A DNA stretch of 64,000 bases. Origin: Rhodospirillales bacterium (GTDB lineage: Bacteria > Pseudomonadota > Alphaproteobacteria > Rhodospirillales > Shumkoniaceae). The stretch is taken from NCBI GenBank assembly GCA_014859895.1, contig JACZKS010000166.1, forward strand, positions 1 to 64,000, read 5' to 3'. Both the position numbers and the translations under genes were made by a program. The notes beneath the pieces are model-generated. The model made no database searches. It was not told where the DNA came from and saw only the letters and a program-made list of their open reading frames with translations. This document shows positions 1 to 8,651 of the stretch, one piece after another (within the stretch, counting starts at the first letter, position 1; every line of letters starts with the position of its first letter).

Positions 1-623
1 CGCCGTTCCAGCTCGCGCAGTTCGGCGGCCTGGGCGTCGGCGCGGCGCGCCGCAGGGGCGAGCAGGGCGTCGCGCAGGGTTTCCAAATCGCGGGCGGCCC
101 GCGAGATGAGGGCGGCGGCGCCGTTCACCGCCATGCGGGCCGGCCCGGCCAGGGGCCCGAAAATCGATGCGAGGTCGGCGGTGAGGTCGATCTCGGCGTC
201 GTCGATGGCGTTCCTCAGCGCCACCACCGCCTCGGTGTCGCCTTCGACCGCCAGGTCGCGCGAGAAGAAAAGGGCGTCGCCGTCGAGCCGCCCTTCCGCC
301 AAGTCGATCAGCATCATCAGCGGCCCGCGAATGGTGGCGCTCGCCGCCTGAAGGGCGCCGTCGGCCTCCGATAGCGCGATCAGGTGGGGCCGCGCGGGGT
401 CGGTCTCCAAGAAGAAGACGAAGGGCAGGTCGATGGGGTCGATCAGGAAACTGGGGGCGCCGACGCCTTTCAATCGGTCGAACAGGCCGGGATGGCGCCT
501 TCTCAGGATGCGCACGGCCAATGCCAGGGCGGGCCGCAGGGCGGCGGGCGGCAACGGCCGCGCGGCCATGCCGGCCAGCAGGACGGGCGAGAAGGGCGGG
601 GTCAGGCGGCGCGATCGGTCCAT
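1..623 (-). CDS. ubiT: SCP2 sterol-binding domain protein, UbiT-like (3' end cut by window edge)
   Basis: An open reading frame runs from an ATG at 623 to the left edge without a stop, so only the first 207 codons are seen. The protein starts MDRSRRLTPPFSP and has an SCP2-type core with a hydrophobic acyl-binding pattern (PIDLPFVFFLE near residue 60, IRGPLMMLIDLAEGRLDGDALFF near residue 100), then a helical tail. UbiT proteins of this type bind lipid intermediates and work with UbiU and UbiV in oxygen-independent ubiquinone synthesis; this is family knowledge. UbiU and UbiV are not in the window, so the assignment rests on the SCP2 fold and the domain order. A generic SCP2 protein is the alternative. 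Confidence 0.72.
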   Translation of the reverse strand, partial: MDRSRRLTPPFSPVLLAGMAARPLPPAALRPALALAVRILRRRHPGLFDRLKGVGAPSFLIDPIDLPFVFFLETDPARPHLIALSEADGALQAASATIRGPLMMLIDLAEGRLDGDALFFSRDLAVEGDTEAVVALRNAIDDAEIDLTADLASIFGPLAGPARMAVNGAAALISRAARDLETLRDALLAPAARRADAQAAELRELER

Positions 624-720
624 GTTCCAGCTATACCCCATCGCGGGAGGTCGGGGCAACGACAGGCCGACCGGCGACTTTGCTTTGGCGCGGTTGCGGC
701 GATTGCGGCTAGGATGGCGC

Positions 721-1284
721 ATGCGCGCGCTTTTTCCGTTCGGCTGGTTGTTCCTGTTCGCCGCCCTGCTGGGCGCCGCCGCCGAAACGGCGGCCCGCCT
801 GGGGCCGCACGGAGGCGGCTTTCTGCTTGCGGCCTACGATGTGTGGTACGCGCTGTGGCCCGGGACCTTGGTGGTGACCAAGATCCGGCTTGAGACCCTG
901 GTCGGGCCGTGGGCGTGGGACCCGCTGATGACCACCGTCCTGGCGCTGCCCCTGTGGGCGCTGTTCGGCATTCCCGGTGGACTGATGCTGTGGCTCGGCC
1001 GGCCCCGTCGCGGACAGCCGGACGCTGCCCAACAGCACGAGGAGGACGCCCTCTTCCTTTACGATTCCCTGGCCGAGCAGGCCGAGGCCGAGGAAAGGGA
1101 ATTTGCCGCCTTTCAAGAGCAACTGACGGTTGAGGTGAAAGCCAGCGAATTGTCGGCAATGGTTGGGCAGGACGACGCGGTGGCCCGTGCCCAAGCATCG
1201 GCGCGCAAGATGACCGAGGGCAAGGATGATGCCAGCGTCGACGATTTCCTGGCCGAGCGCCATCGCGATGTCGAACGCGAATGA
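721..1284 (+). CDS. hypothetical membrane protein with cytoplasmic acidic tail
   Basis: This 187-residue protein is not one I recognise. Two hydrophobic segments (about residues 5-22 and 68-92) suggest a two-pass inner-membrane protein. The last 90 residues are charged, rich in Glu, Asp and Gln, and probably form a cytoplasmic helix. The frame stays open upstream to 433, but the upstream part has no membrane logic and overlaps the divergent ubiT gene. I therefore took the ATG at 721, which has an AGGA 8 bases before it. It is divergent from ubiT, and no function can be inferred. Confidence 0.6.
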   Translation: MRALFPFGWLFLFAALLGAAAETAARLGPHGGGFLLAAYDVWYALWPGTLVVTKIRLETLVGPWAWDPLMTTVLALPLWALFGIPGGLMLWLGRPRRGQPDAAQQHEEDALFLYDSLAEQAEAEEREFAAFQEQLTVEVKASELSAMVGQDDAVARAQASARKMTEGKDDASVDDFLAERHRDVERE

Positions 1285-1336
1285 ATGGACAGGGGATCAA
1301 CGGACCACAAAACGGAATCGCTTGGCGGCTGTGCCC

Positions 1337-1440
1337 ATCCTTCGACACGGGCCCGTTGGGCCCTGCTCAGGATAAGGTAATGAATTGAATTTAAATAATA
1401 ACCTCATCCTGAGGAGGCCCGCAGGGTCGTCTCGAAGGAT
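1337..1440. repeat. imperfect palindromic repeat, about 104 bp
   Basis: The left arm begins ATCCTTCGACACGGGCCCG and the right arm ends GTCTCGAAGGAT. Reverse-complemented, the right arm aligns with the left over about 45 bases, including CTCAGGAT-AAGGT near the centre. The spacer is a short AT-rich stretch. This is the layout of the small intergenic palindromes with CCTTCGAGACG / CTCAGGATGAGG cores that are common in alphaproteobacterial genomes. It lies between the ends of the 721-1284 gene and lepA, where it may act as a terminator or RNA stabiliser. Confidence 0.8.
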
Positions 1441-1473
1441 AACCACAGCGCATCAACATGATTGCAAAATGCC

Positions 1474-3276
1474 CTAGTTGTCGCCGCTTTTCAGCACCGC
1501 CAGGAAGGCGGACTGCGGGATCTCGACCTTGCCGAACTGGCGCATGCGCTTCTTGCCGGCCTTCTGCTTTTCCAGAAGCTTGCGCTTGCGGGTGATGTCG
1601 CCGCCGTAGCACTTGGCCGTCACGTCCTTGCGCAGCGGGCTCACCGTCGATCGGGCGATGACGTTGCGCCCGATGGAGGCCTGGATGGCGATCTTGAAAA
1701 GCTGGCGGGGGATAAGATCCTTGAGGCGGTCGCAAATGGCCCGCCCGCGGCTTTCGGCATAGGCGGCGTGGCAGATGAAGGAGAGCGCGTCGACCGGCTC
1801 GCCGTTGACCAGGATCTCGACCTTCTCCAGCTTCCCATCGGCATAGCCGTCCATCTCGTAGTCGAAGCTGGCGTAGCCGCGCGACACCGACTTCAGGCGA
1901 TCATAGAAGTCGATCACCACCTCGTTCAACGGCAGCCGGTAGATGGCCATCGCCCGGTTGCCGACGTAGGTGAGCTCGACCTGCACGCCGCGCCGCTCGG
2001 TGCAGAGCTGCAGCACCGCCCCCAGGTAGGTGTCGGGCACCAGGATGGTGGCCTTGATCCATGGCTCCTCCATGTGGTCGATGCGCATCGGATCGGGCAT
2101 GTCGACCGGATTGTGGAGAAGCAGCAGGGAGCCGTCGGTCTGATGGATGCGGTAGACGACCGAGGGCGATGTGGCGATGAGGTCGAGGTCGAACTCGCGC
2201 TCCAGGCGCTCCTGAATGATCTCCAGGTGCAGCAGTCCCAGGAATCCGCAGCGGAAGCCAAATCCCAGCCCGGCCGAGGTCTCGGGCTCGAAATGGAAGC
2301 TGGCGTCATTCAGATGCAGCTTGTCCAGCGACATGCGCAGGTCTTCAAATTCGGCCGCATCCACCGGGAACAGGCCGCAGAACACCACCGGGATCGATGG
2401 CCGGAAGCCGGGCAGCGCCTCGACGGTCGGGCGGCGGTCCTCGGTGATGGTGTCGCCGACCCGGGTGTCGGCCACCGTCTTGATCGAGGCGGTGAAGTAG
2501 CCGACCTCGCCGGGGCCCAGCATGTCGACGGTCTTCGCCTTGGGCGTGAAGACGCCCACCTGTTCCAGCTGATAGACTGTGCCGGCCGCCATCATGCGGA
2601 TCTTCAGGCCGCGCTTGAGCTGGCCGTCATAGACGCGCACCAGGATCATGACGCCGAGATAGGGGTCGTACCAGGAATCGACCAGCAGCGCCTTGAGCGG
2701 CGCCTCGGCGTCGCCCTTCGGGGCCGGCAGCCGCTTGACGATGGCTTCCAGCACGTCGGGCACGCCAAGCCCGGTCTTCGCCGAAATCATCAGGGCGTCG
2801 GAGGCGTCCAGCCCGATGACGTTGGCGATCTGGTCCTTGACCTGTTCGGGCTCGGCCGCCGGCAGGTCGATCTTGTTGAGCACCGGAACGATTTCGTGGT
2901 TGTTGTCGATGGCCATGTAGACGTTGGCCAGGGTCTGGGCCTCCACCCCCTGGGTGGCGTCGACCACCAGCAGCGATCCCTCGCAGGCGGCGAGGCTGCG
3001 GCTGACCTCGTAGGAGAAGTCGACGTGGCCGGGGGTGTCGATGAGGTTGAGCTCGTAAACCTCGCCGCTTTCAGCGGTGTATTCCAGGCGCACCGTCTGC
3101 GCCTTGATGGTGATGCCGCGCTCGCGCTCGATGTCCATCGAATCGAGCACCTGCTCGCGCATCTCACGCGCCGTCAGGCCGCCGCACAGCTGAATCAGGC
3201 GATCGGCCAGCGTCGATTTCCCATGGTCGATATGGGCGATGATGGCAAATGTGCGAATGTGCGCGAGATCGGTCAT
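1474..3276 (-). CDS. lepA: elongation factor 4 (LepA) GTPase
   Basis: This 600-residue protein matches the usual length of EF-4. The GTPase P-loop AHIDHGKST lies at residues 14-22, followed by [10 protein letters not shown] (switch I region), the DTPGHVDF motif and NKID. EF-G-like domains II, III and V follow, then the LepA-specific C-terminal domain ending near [18 protein letters not shown]. LepA binds ribosomes and affects elongation and 30S assembly under stress. The ATG at 3276 starts the conserved [20 protein letters not shown]. It stands alone, with a small membrane protein gene just upstream on the same strand. Confidence 0.98.
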   Translation of the reverse strand: MTDLAHIRTFAIIAHIDHGKSTLADRLIQLCGGLTAREMREQVLDSMDIERERGITIKAQTVRLEYTAESGEVYELNLIDTPGHVDFSYEVSRSLAACEGSLLVVDATQGVEAQTLANVYMAIDNNHEIVPVLNKIDLPAAEPEQVKDQIANVIGLDASDALMISAKTGLGVPDVLEAIVKRLPAPKGDAEAPLKALLVDSWYDPYLGVMILVRVYDGQLKRGLKIRMMAAGTVYQLEQVGVFTPKAKTVDMLGPGEVGYFTASIKTVADTRVGDTITEDRRPTVEALPGFRPSIPVVFCGLFPVDAAEFEDLRMSLDKLHLNDASFHFEPETSAGLGFGFRCGFLGLLHLEIIQERLEREFDLDLIATSPSVVYRIHQTDGSLLLLHNPVDMPDPMRIDHMEEPWIKATILVPDTYLGAVLQLCTERRGVQVELTYVGNRAMAIYRLPLNEVVIDFYDRLKSVSRGYASFDYEMDGYADGKLEKVEILVNGEPVDALSFICHAAYAESRGRAICDRLKDLIPRQLFKIAIQASIGRNVIARSTVSPLRKDVTAKCYGGDITRKRKLLEKQKAGKKRMRQFGKVEIPQSAFLAVLKSGDN

Positions 3277-3309
3277 GGCCGCGCCTTTTAACAGGTTGCC
3301 CGCCGTCTG

Positions 3310-3621
3310 TCATGAGCCGGATGAAGGGGGGTGATCGCCGGGCCTCGTTTTGCCGGAGCCGGGGCCGAAACGCCGCCACTTTTCGTGCATCCACGCCCGC
3401 GCCCGTTCCTCGGCGGCGCGAAAGGCCGGAAATCGCGCGCCCAGCCGCATTCTCATCAGCCGCACGCGGGGCGAAGCCAGCGACAGCAGGGTAAGTCCGA
3501 CGAATAGAAAAAGAAAGCCCTGCAAAAACGGGAGAAACAGCCCGGCAACGCCCAGAACGACGAACGCCCAGCCGGCGACGAGGAGCGCCCATCGGCGCCA
3601 TTCAGGCGAACGTAGACCCAT
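3310..3621 (-). CDS. small inner-membrane protein (PGPGW/DUF454-like)
   Basis: A 103-residue protein with two closely spaced hydrophobic segments (about residues 10-28 and 30-48, around GVAGLFLPFLQGFLFLFVGL) and a basic C-terminal half rich in Arg. This hairpin-plus-basic-tail layout resembles the PGPGW and DUF454 families of small membrane proteins, though the exact signature residues are not all present. It lies 33 bp upstream of lepA on the same strand and could be co-transcribed. The role is unknown. Confidence 0.6.
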   Translation of the reverse strand: MGLRSPEWRRWALLVAGWAFVVLGVAGLFLPFLQGFLFLFVGLTLLSLASPRVRLMRMRLGARFPAFRAAEERARAWMHEKWRRFGPGSGKTRPGDHPPSSGS

Positions 3622-3672
3622 GGGGAGTGAAGATGGCGGGGGGCGGCCCCGGCCGCAAGGGGGGCCGACGAT

Positions 3673-3912
3673 TCAGCCGTGGCCGGCCGGCTGCGCCGCC
3701 GCCCATTCGTAGACGGCGTCGCAACGGGTATGGCAGGCGGTACAGCCGTCGCAATGTCCGTCGGGTGGACACAGGCGGACGGTGCCCTTGCGGACCCACA
3801 CGTCGAGCATGCCGCGCAGCACCTCGGCGTCGGCCTCGAAGTGGCGGGCCATGGCGGGCAGCGAGGCCCGCCCGTTGTCGCGAAGATAGATCTTGAGGTC
3901 GGAAAGGATCAT
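3673..3912 (-). CDS. feoC: FeoC-like winged-helix protein of the Feo iron transporter
   Basis: This 79-residue protein starts MILSDLKIYLRDNGRASL, a winged-helix N-terminus typical of FeoC. A Cys-rich segment near residues 51-65 reads CPPDGHCDGCTACHTRC. The four-cysteine spacing resembles the wing of FeoC proteins, which can hold an iron-sulfur cluster and influence FeoB stability or assembly. The frame is open further upstream to 4128, but that part lies inside feoB. The ATG at 3912 overlaps the feoB stop (ATGA), which decides the start and implies translational coupling. Confidence 0.85.
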   Translation of the reverse strand: MILSDLKIYLRDNGRASLPAMARHFEADAEVLRGMLDVWVRKGTVRLCPPDGHCDGCTACHTRCDAVYEWAAAQPAGHG

Positions 3913-6332
3913 GGCCTCACCTCCGCTTCGCTGCCGAGTGCGCGGTGGCGCTCGGAAAGCAGACCGCCCATCCGCATGGCGGCGACGACCATGCCGAAGA
4001 CGAGGGTGACGCCCCCGATCCACAGCGCCGAACTCAGCGGATGCTCGGCGATCGTGACGCTCTGGTAGGAAACGACCGCCGCGCCATAGGCCAGGCCGAA
4101 GGTCCAGGCGGAGACGAACAAGGCCCAACGGCCTCCGGCCTCACGGACGATGGTGCCCAGGGCGGCGACGCACGGCGTGTAGAGCAGGATGAACAGCAGA
4201 TAGGCGAATGCCCCGGCCTGGCCGTGGAAGCGTTCGACCATGGCGCCGAAGGTGCCGCCCGCGACGCCCTGGTCCTCGACCGTTGCCTGAAGGCTCTCGG
4301 CGCCGATGCCCAATGGGTCGAGCAGAGCGCCGGCCAGCCCCGCCAGATTGGCCGGGATCGACAGGAAGGCTTCGCTGATGCCGCCGGCGAAGTCGTAGCC
4401 CTCTTCGGCGCTCGCCTCGCCTTCGCTCTCTTCGGCGGCGGCTTCCGACAGCCCGGAATAGAGCGTGTTCAGCGTGCCGACCACCGCTTCCTTGGCGAAC
4501 ACGCCGGTGAAGATGCCGACCGTCGCCGGCCAGTTGTCGTCGCCGATTCCCATCGGCTCGAAGATGGGCACGATGGCGCGCCCGACCGCGCTCAGGCTGG
4601 ATTTCTCGCTGTCCTGATTGCCGAAGGTGCCGTCGGTGCCGAGCGAATTGAAGAAGCTGAGCACCACGACCACCATGACGATGACCTTGCCGGCGCCGAA
4701 GATGAAGACGCGCAGGCGGTTCCAGGTCTGGATCAGCACGTCGCGCAGGCGCGGCACGTGATAGCCGGGCAGTTCCATGACGAAAGGCGTGCTGTCGCCC
4801 CGGAGCAGGGTGCGCTTGACGATCATGCCGGTGCCGACGGCGGCCGCGATGCCGATCAGGTAAAGGGCGAACACGATGTTCTGGCCGCCGGTCGGGAAGA
4901 AGGCGGCGGCGAAGAGCGCATAGACGGCGAGCCTGGCGCCGCACGACATGAAGGGCGCCATCACCACGGTGACAATGCGGTCGCGGGCGTTGTCCAGCGT
5001 ACGGGCCGCCATGATCGCCGGCACGTTGCAGCCGAAGCCGACGATGAGCGGCACGAACGCCTTGCCGGGCAGGCCGACGGCTCGCATGAAGCGGTCCGCC
5101 AGGAAGGCGGCGCGGGCCATGTAGCCCGAATCCTCGAGCGCCGAGAGGAAAAGGTAAAGGAAGCCGATGATCGGGATGAAGGTGGCGACAATCTGGATGC
5201 CGCCGCCCAGGCCGTCGGCCAGCAGTGCGGTCAGCCATTCCGGGGCGCCGGCGGCCATCGTCAGGGCGCGGGTGCCCTCGACGAAGACGGTGCCAAACGC
5301 GATGTCGAAGAAGTCGATGAAGGCGCCGCCCAGGTTGATGGTGAACAGGAACATCGCGTAGATGACGGCGAAGAAGATCAGCGGACCGGCCCAGCGGTGC
5401 AGCACGACCTGGTCGATGGTGTCGGACACCGTATGCGATACGTCGCCACGCCGGCGCACCGACTCGGCGGCGACGCGGTGGGCGAACCCGAATCGGCTGT
5501 CGGCGATCAGCACGTCGGGGTCCTCGGCGCCGGCCTTGCCGAATTCCTCGGTCAGGCTGCCGACCATCAGGTCGGCGATGCCCCCGGTGACCCGCCTGGC
5601 GATGCCTTCGCCCTCCAGCAGCTTGACGGCCAGCCAGCGGGCATCCAGGCCGCGTTCCTCGGCGATGCCGCCGACCAGCTTGACGAGGCGGGCGACGGCG
5701 GGTTCGAGCACGGGGCCGAAGGCGACGGTCTGGGTTGGCGCCTTGCCGTCTCGCGCCGTCTCGTTGAGCGCGGCCTTGAGCGCATCGATGCCGCGGCCCT
5801 GGGCGGCGGCCATCGACACCACCGGGCAACCCAGGCGCTGCGAAAGCGCCTCGGCATCCACCTCGATGCCCAACTGCTCGGCGACGTCCATCATATTCAG
5901 CGCCACCACCATGGGGACGCGCATCTCGAGGATCTGGGCCGTCAGGTAAAGGTGCCGTTCCAGGTTGGTGGCGTCGACGATGTTGACGATGACGTCGGGC
6001 TCACCGGACAGGATGTAATCCCTGGCGATGCGCTCGTCGATCGATCCGCTGCCGGGCGCCACCGCCAGCGAATAGACGCCGGGCAGATCGACGACCGATA
6101 CCGCGGTGCCGTTCTCGACGAAGCGGCCGGCCTTGCGATCAACGGTGACGCCGGGCCAGTTGCCGACCTTCTGGCGGGCCCCGGTGAGGGCGTTGAACAG
6201 CGTCGTCTTGCCGCAGTTGGGGTTGCCGGCGATGGCGATCGAGTAGGCGGCGACGCCGGGCTCGGCGACCGAGCCACCGCTCGGGTCGCAGCATTTGCGG
6301 GTGGCGAAGCCGAAGGGACGAAACAGGTTCAT
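3909..6332 (-). CDS. feoB: ferrous iron transporter FeoB
   Basis: An 807-residue Fe(II) permease. The N-terminal G domain has the P-loop GNPNCGKT (about residues 36-43), the GNWPGVTV switch, DLPG (82-85) and NMMD. The membrane domain follows, with the two Gate motifs, including the GFGCNVPAIMAARTL region, and a C-terminal Nucleoside-recognition fold. The frame is open upstream to 6665, but only because it reads through feoA in another frame. The start at 6332 (MNLFRPFGF) overlaps the feoA stop as ATGA. The order feoA-feoB-feoC with two four-base overlaps indicates one transcript, probably Fur-controlled. Confidence 0.98.
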   Translation of the reverse strand: MNLFRPFGFATRKCCDPSGGSVAEPGVAAYSIAIAGNPNCGKTTLFNALTGARQKVGNWPGVTVDRKAGRFVENGTAVSVVDLPGVYSLAVAPGSGSIDERIARDYILSGEPDVIVNIVDATNLERHLYLTAQILEMRVPMVVALNMMDVAEQLGIEVDAEALSQRLGCPVVSMAAAQGRGIDALKAALNETARDGKAPTQTVAFGPVLEPAVARLVKLVGGIAEERGLDARWLAVKLLEGEGIARRVTGGIADLMVGSLTEEFGKAGAEDPDVLIADSRFGFAHRVAAESVRRRGDVSHTVSDTIDQVVLHRWAGPLIFFAVIYAMFLFTINLGGAFIDFFDIAFGTVFVEGTRALTMAAGAPEWLTALLADGLGGGIQIVATFIPIIGFLYLFLSALEDSGYMARAAFLADRFMRAVGLPGKAFVPLIVGFGCNVPAIMAARTLDNARDRIVTVVMAPFMSCGARLAVYALFAAAFFPTGGQNIVFALYLIGIAAAVGTGMIVKRTLLRGDSTPFVMELPGYHVPRLRDVLIQTWNRLRVFIFGAGKVIVMVVVVLSFFNSLGTDGTFGNQDSEKSSLSAVGRAIVPIFEPMGIGDDNWPATVGIFTGVFAKEAVVGTLNTLYSGLSEAAAEESEGEASAEEGYDFAGGISEAFLSIPANLAGLAGALLDPLGIGAESLQATVEDQGVAGGTFGAMVERFHGQAGAFAYLLFILLYTPCVAALGTIVREAGGRWALFVSAWTFGLAYGAAVVSYQSVTIAEHPLSSALWIGGVTLVFGMVVAAMRMGGLLSERHRALGSEAEVRP

Positions 6333-6616
6333 TCCGAGGGTCCGTTGGTTCGCGTGACCATGATCTTGTCGGTCATGCCGGCGCCGAGCGCGACCCGCGA
6401 CAGGTTGCGGGCGATGACCATGCGGCCGCCGCGCTGGCGGTTGACGACTTCGATCTGGGCGCCGATGGGCAGTCCCAAATCGGCCAAACGGCGGTTCATT
6501 TCCTTGCCGGCGTGGAACGAAGCGATGATCAGGCGATCTCCGGCAATGGCGTCCGCCAGCGGAAAGACCGGGTTTCCCGGGGATCGGGAAGCGTCGTTTG
6601 ACACGATCTTCTCCAT
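6329..6616 (-). CDS. feoA: FeoA SH3-like subunit
   Basis: A 95-residue protein with a FeoA SH3-like fold: PLADAIAGDRLIIASF, then LADLGLPIGAQIEVVNRQ, then GGRMVIARNLSRVALG. FeoA is a small cytoplasmic partner needed for full FeoB activity. It is the first gene of the feoABC operon and overlaps feoB by four bases. The Shine-Dalgarno before the ATG at 6616 is weak. The upstream region contains a promoter and a Fur-box-like palindrome. Confidence 0.95.
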   Translation of the reverse strand: MEKIVSNDASRSPGNPVFPLADAIAGDRLIIASFHAGKEMNRRLADLGLPIGAQIEVVNRQRGGRMVIARNLSRVALGAGMTDKIMVTRTNGPSE

Positions 6617-6650
6617 CTGCGTTTCTACCGCGAGTGTCCATACTCCGGTG

Positions 6651-6669
6651 GAAACTGATAATCAATTTC
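6651..6669 (-). promoter_or_regulatory. Fur-box-like operator upstream of feoA
   Basis: A 19-bp near-perfect palindrome with 9-1-9 symmetry, GAAACTGAT-A-ATCAATTTC, has one mismatch between its arms. It matches 15 of 19 positions of the classical Fur box GATAATGATAATCATTATC. It sits just downstream of the predicted -10 box and 35 bases before feoA, where a bound repressor would block transcription. Fur rather than Irr is inferred from the symmetry. Confidence 0.68.
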
Positions 6670-6676
6670 GTTTTTC

Positions 6677-6704
6677 CCTATATGATTTAGGGATTTGAAG
6701 TCAA
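6677..6704 (-). promoter_or_regulatory. predicted sigma-70-type promoter of feoABC
   Basis: On the minus strand TTGACT (6704-6699) and TATAGG (6682-6677) are separated by 16 bases. The start would fall at about 6670, inside or at the edge of the Fur-box-like palindrome. This is a pattern match only. Confidence 0.5.
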
Positions 6705-6848
6705 GGAAAATGCGAATCGATTGCAGCCAGAACGAGGGAATCTCGACGGCTCTCAACCTCTGGTTTTGGCCCGGCTGGACCGGCAGCGGCGAGGCGCCGA
6801 TGACCCAGAGGTGGCCGGCAATCAGAAGTGCGTAAGGACGAGGGCGGC

Positions 6849-7751
6849 CTAGATCGCCGGCACCGCCACGCCCTTCTGGTGGCAGGCGGCGATGAGCGTG
6901 TTGCGCAGCAGGCAGGCGATGGTCATCGGCCCGACGCCGCCGGGCACCGGGGTGATCGACCCGGCCACCTTGGCGGCCCCTTCGAAGTCGACGTCCCCGA
7001 CCAGGCGGGTCTTGCCCTCGCCCTTCTCGGGCGCGGCGATGCGGTTGATGCCGACGTCGATGACGCAGGCGCCCGGCTTCACCCAGTCGCCCTTGACCAT
7101 GCGATCACGCCCGACGGCGGCCACCAGAATGTCGGCGCGGCGGCATTCGGCGGCCAAATCGGCGGTACGCGAATGGGCCAGCGTCACCGTGCAGTGCTCG
7201 GCCAGCAGCAGGGCGGCCACCGGCTTGCCGACCAGCACCGAGCGGCCGATCACCAGGGCATGCTTGCCCTTGAGGTCGTCACCCAGGGCGTCCTTGATAA
7301 GCAGCAGACAGCCGACCGGGGTGCAGGGAACCATGGCCTTGGCCGAACCGCTCCACAACCGCCCGGCGTTGACGACGTGCAGGCCGTCGACGTCCTTGTC
7401 GGGGTCGATGGCGGCCAGCACCGCTTCGGTATCGATCTCCTTGGGTAGCGGCAGTTGGACCAAGATGCCGTGCACGGCGGGATCGGCATTCAGCCTGGCG
7501 ACAAGGGCCAGCAGTTCGGCCTGGCCGGTCGCCGCCGGCAGCTTATGCTCGAAGGAAGCCATGCCGGCCTCCACCGTCTGGGCGCCCTTGTTGCGCACGT
7601 AGACCTGGCTGGCCGGGTCGTCGCCGACCAGCACCACGGCCAGACCCGGGGTCAGGCCGTGCCGGGCCTTGAGCTCGGCCGCGGCGGCGGCGACGCGTTG
7701 CCTGAGACCGGCCGCGAAGGCCTTGCCGTCGATGATCTTCGCTTCACTCAT
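6849..7751 (-). CDS. folD: bifunctional methylenetetrahydrofolate dehydrogenase/cyclohydrolase FolD
   Basis: A 300-residue enzyme of usual FolD length. It interconverts 5,10-methylene-THF, methenyl-THF and 10-formyl-THF in one-carbon metabolism. The catalytic Tyr51 and Lys55 lie in QVYVRNKGA. The motif [10 protein letters not shown] and the NADP-binding GRSVLVGKP segment are present, and [10 protein letters not shown] marks the C-terminus. The end of the upstream DUF167 gene overlaps its start by 8 bp, so the two are likely coupled. About 230 bp separate it from feoA. Confidence 0.97.
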   Translation of the reverse strand: MSEAKIIDGKAFAAGLRQRVAAAAAELKARHGLTPGLAVVLVGDDPASQVYVRNKGAQTVEAGMASFEHKLPAATGQAELLALVARLNADPAVHGILVQLPLPKEIDTEAVLAAIDPDKDVDGLHVVNAGRLWSGSAKAMVPCTPVGCLLLIKDALGDDLKGKHALVIGRSVLVGKPVAALLLAEHCTVTLAHSRTADLAAECRRADILVAAVGRDRMVKGDWVKPGACVIDVGINRIAAPEKGEGKTRLVGDVDFEGAAKVAGSITPVPGGVGPMTIACLLRNTLIAACHQKGVAVPAI

Positions 7752-8076
7752 GGTCGTCTTCCACCCACTTCCTGATGCGGCGCGCCAGTTCGCCGGCGTC
7801 GCCCTCGATGAACAATACCTTGCGCCGGGCGGCGGCGCCGGCGCGGACCGAAAAAGCGCCCTTCGGCAGATGCCAGGTCTTGGCCAGCAGCTTGATCACC
7901 GCGGCGTTGGCCTTGCCGTCCTCGGGCGCCGCCGTCACCGCGACGCGCAGCACGACGCCGCCGTCGGCCTCGTGGCGCACCCCTTCGATGCGGTTGCGCG
8001 ATGCCTTGGGCGTCACCACCAGGCGCAGGCCGACGCCGTCGGCCGCCGTCGCCAGGAAATCGTCAGTCTCAGCCAA
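7744..8076 (-). CDS. DUF167 (YggU/UPF0235) family protein
   Basis: A 110-residue protein with the DUF167 signature: [41 protein letters not shown], then [17 protein letters not shown]. The family is small and conserved, and its function is not established. The end overlaps folD by 8 bp and the start overlaps the end of the YggT gene by 8 bp. YggT-DUF167 pairs are a common arrangement in proteobacteria. Confidence 0.93.
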   Translation of the reverse strand: MAETDDFLATAADGVGLRLVVTPKASRNRIEGVRHEADGGVVLRVAVTAAPEDGKANAAVIKLLAKTWHLPKGAFSVRAGAAARRKVLFIEGDAGELARRIRKWVEDDHE

Positions 8077-8371
8077 TGACCCGCAACGCCAATCTGATCA
8101 GGACCTCCTTGAGGAAGACCAGCCCAAGCAGCAGCACCAGGGGCGAGAGGTCGAGCCCGCCCAGGTTCGGCAGGACGCGGCGAATGGGCCTAAGCGCCGG
8201 CTCGGTCAGGCGATAGATGACCGTGCCGATCATGTAGACGAAACGGTTGTGGGTGTTGATCACGTTGAACGCGGTCAGCCAGCTCAGGATGACCGAGGCG
8301 ATGACCACCCACATGTAAAGCTCGACGATAATGATGACGATATTGAAGAGGGGACCCAAGAGCACGTCCAT
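8069..8371 (-). CDS. YggT family membrane protein
   Basis: A 100-residue two-pass inner-membrane protein. The N-terminal hydrophobic stretch (residues 2-30) is followed by WLTAFNVINTHNRFVYMIG and the family motif TEPALRPIRRVLPNLGGLDLSP, then a second hydrophobic segment. YggT-like proteins are linked to membrane organisation and osmotic stress. The frame is open to 8497, but the added part is Arg/Pro-rich and unlike the family. The ATG at 8371 gives the standard N-terminus. Confidence 0.92.
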   Translation of the reverse strand: MDVLLGPLFNIVIIIVELYMWVVIASVILSWLTAFNVINTHNRFVYMIGTVIYRLTEPALRPIRRVLPNLGGLDLSPLVLLLGLVFLKEVLIRLALRVIG

Positions 8372-8534
8372 GAAACCGATTCCCGAACCTGGCACGCCGG
8401 CCGCTAACCTATCGTCCCGGAACGGGCGACGCAAGGATTGGGGGCGGCCGGGAAAAGGCGTGCGCCGAGCCTTGACAGGGGCCTTCGTGCGACACATTAT
8501 CCGCGGGCCCGGCGGTCGCCGGGTTCTTCGACGT

Positions 8535-8610
8535 GGGGCTGTAGCTCAGTTGGGAGAGCGCGACGTTCGCAATGTCGAGGTCAGGGGTTCGATCCCCCTC
8601 AGCTCCACCA
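8535..8610 (+). tRNA. tRNA-Ala (anticodon CGC)
   Basis: A complete 76-base cloverleaf including an encoded CCA. The acceptor arm is GGGGCTG/CAGCTCC with the G3-U70 wobble that is the alanine identity element. The D-arm is GCTC-GAGC, the anticodon loop TTCGCAA gives CGC, and the T-arm has GGTTCGATCC. It reads GCG codons. Confidence 0.97.
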
Positions 8611-8651
8611 TTTTCCCAACCCGGCAAGACTAGCGGTGGCGAAACGGCGTC

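Noticed and set aside
1462..3291. A 609-codon plus-strand frame opposite lepA
   Set aside because: It is the complement of lepA; the minus-strand product is a full EF-4 and the plus-strand product is a Gly/His/Asp-rich artefact of high GC.
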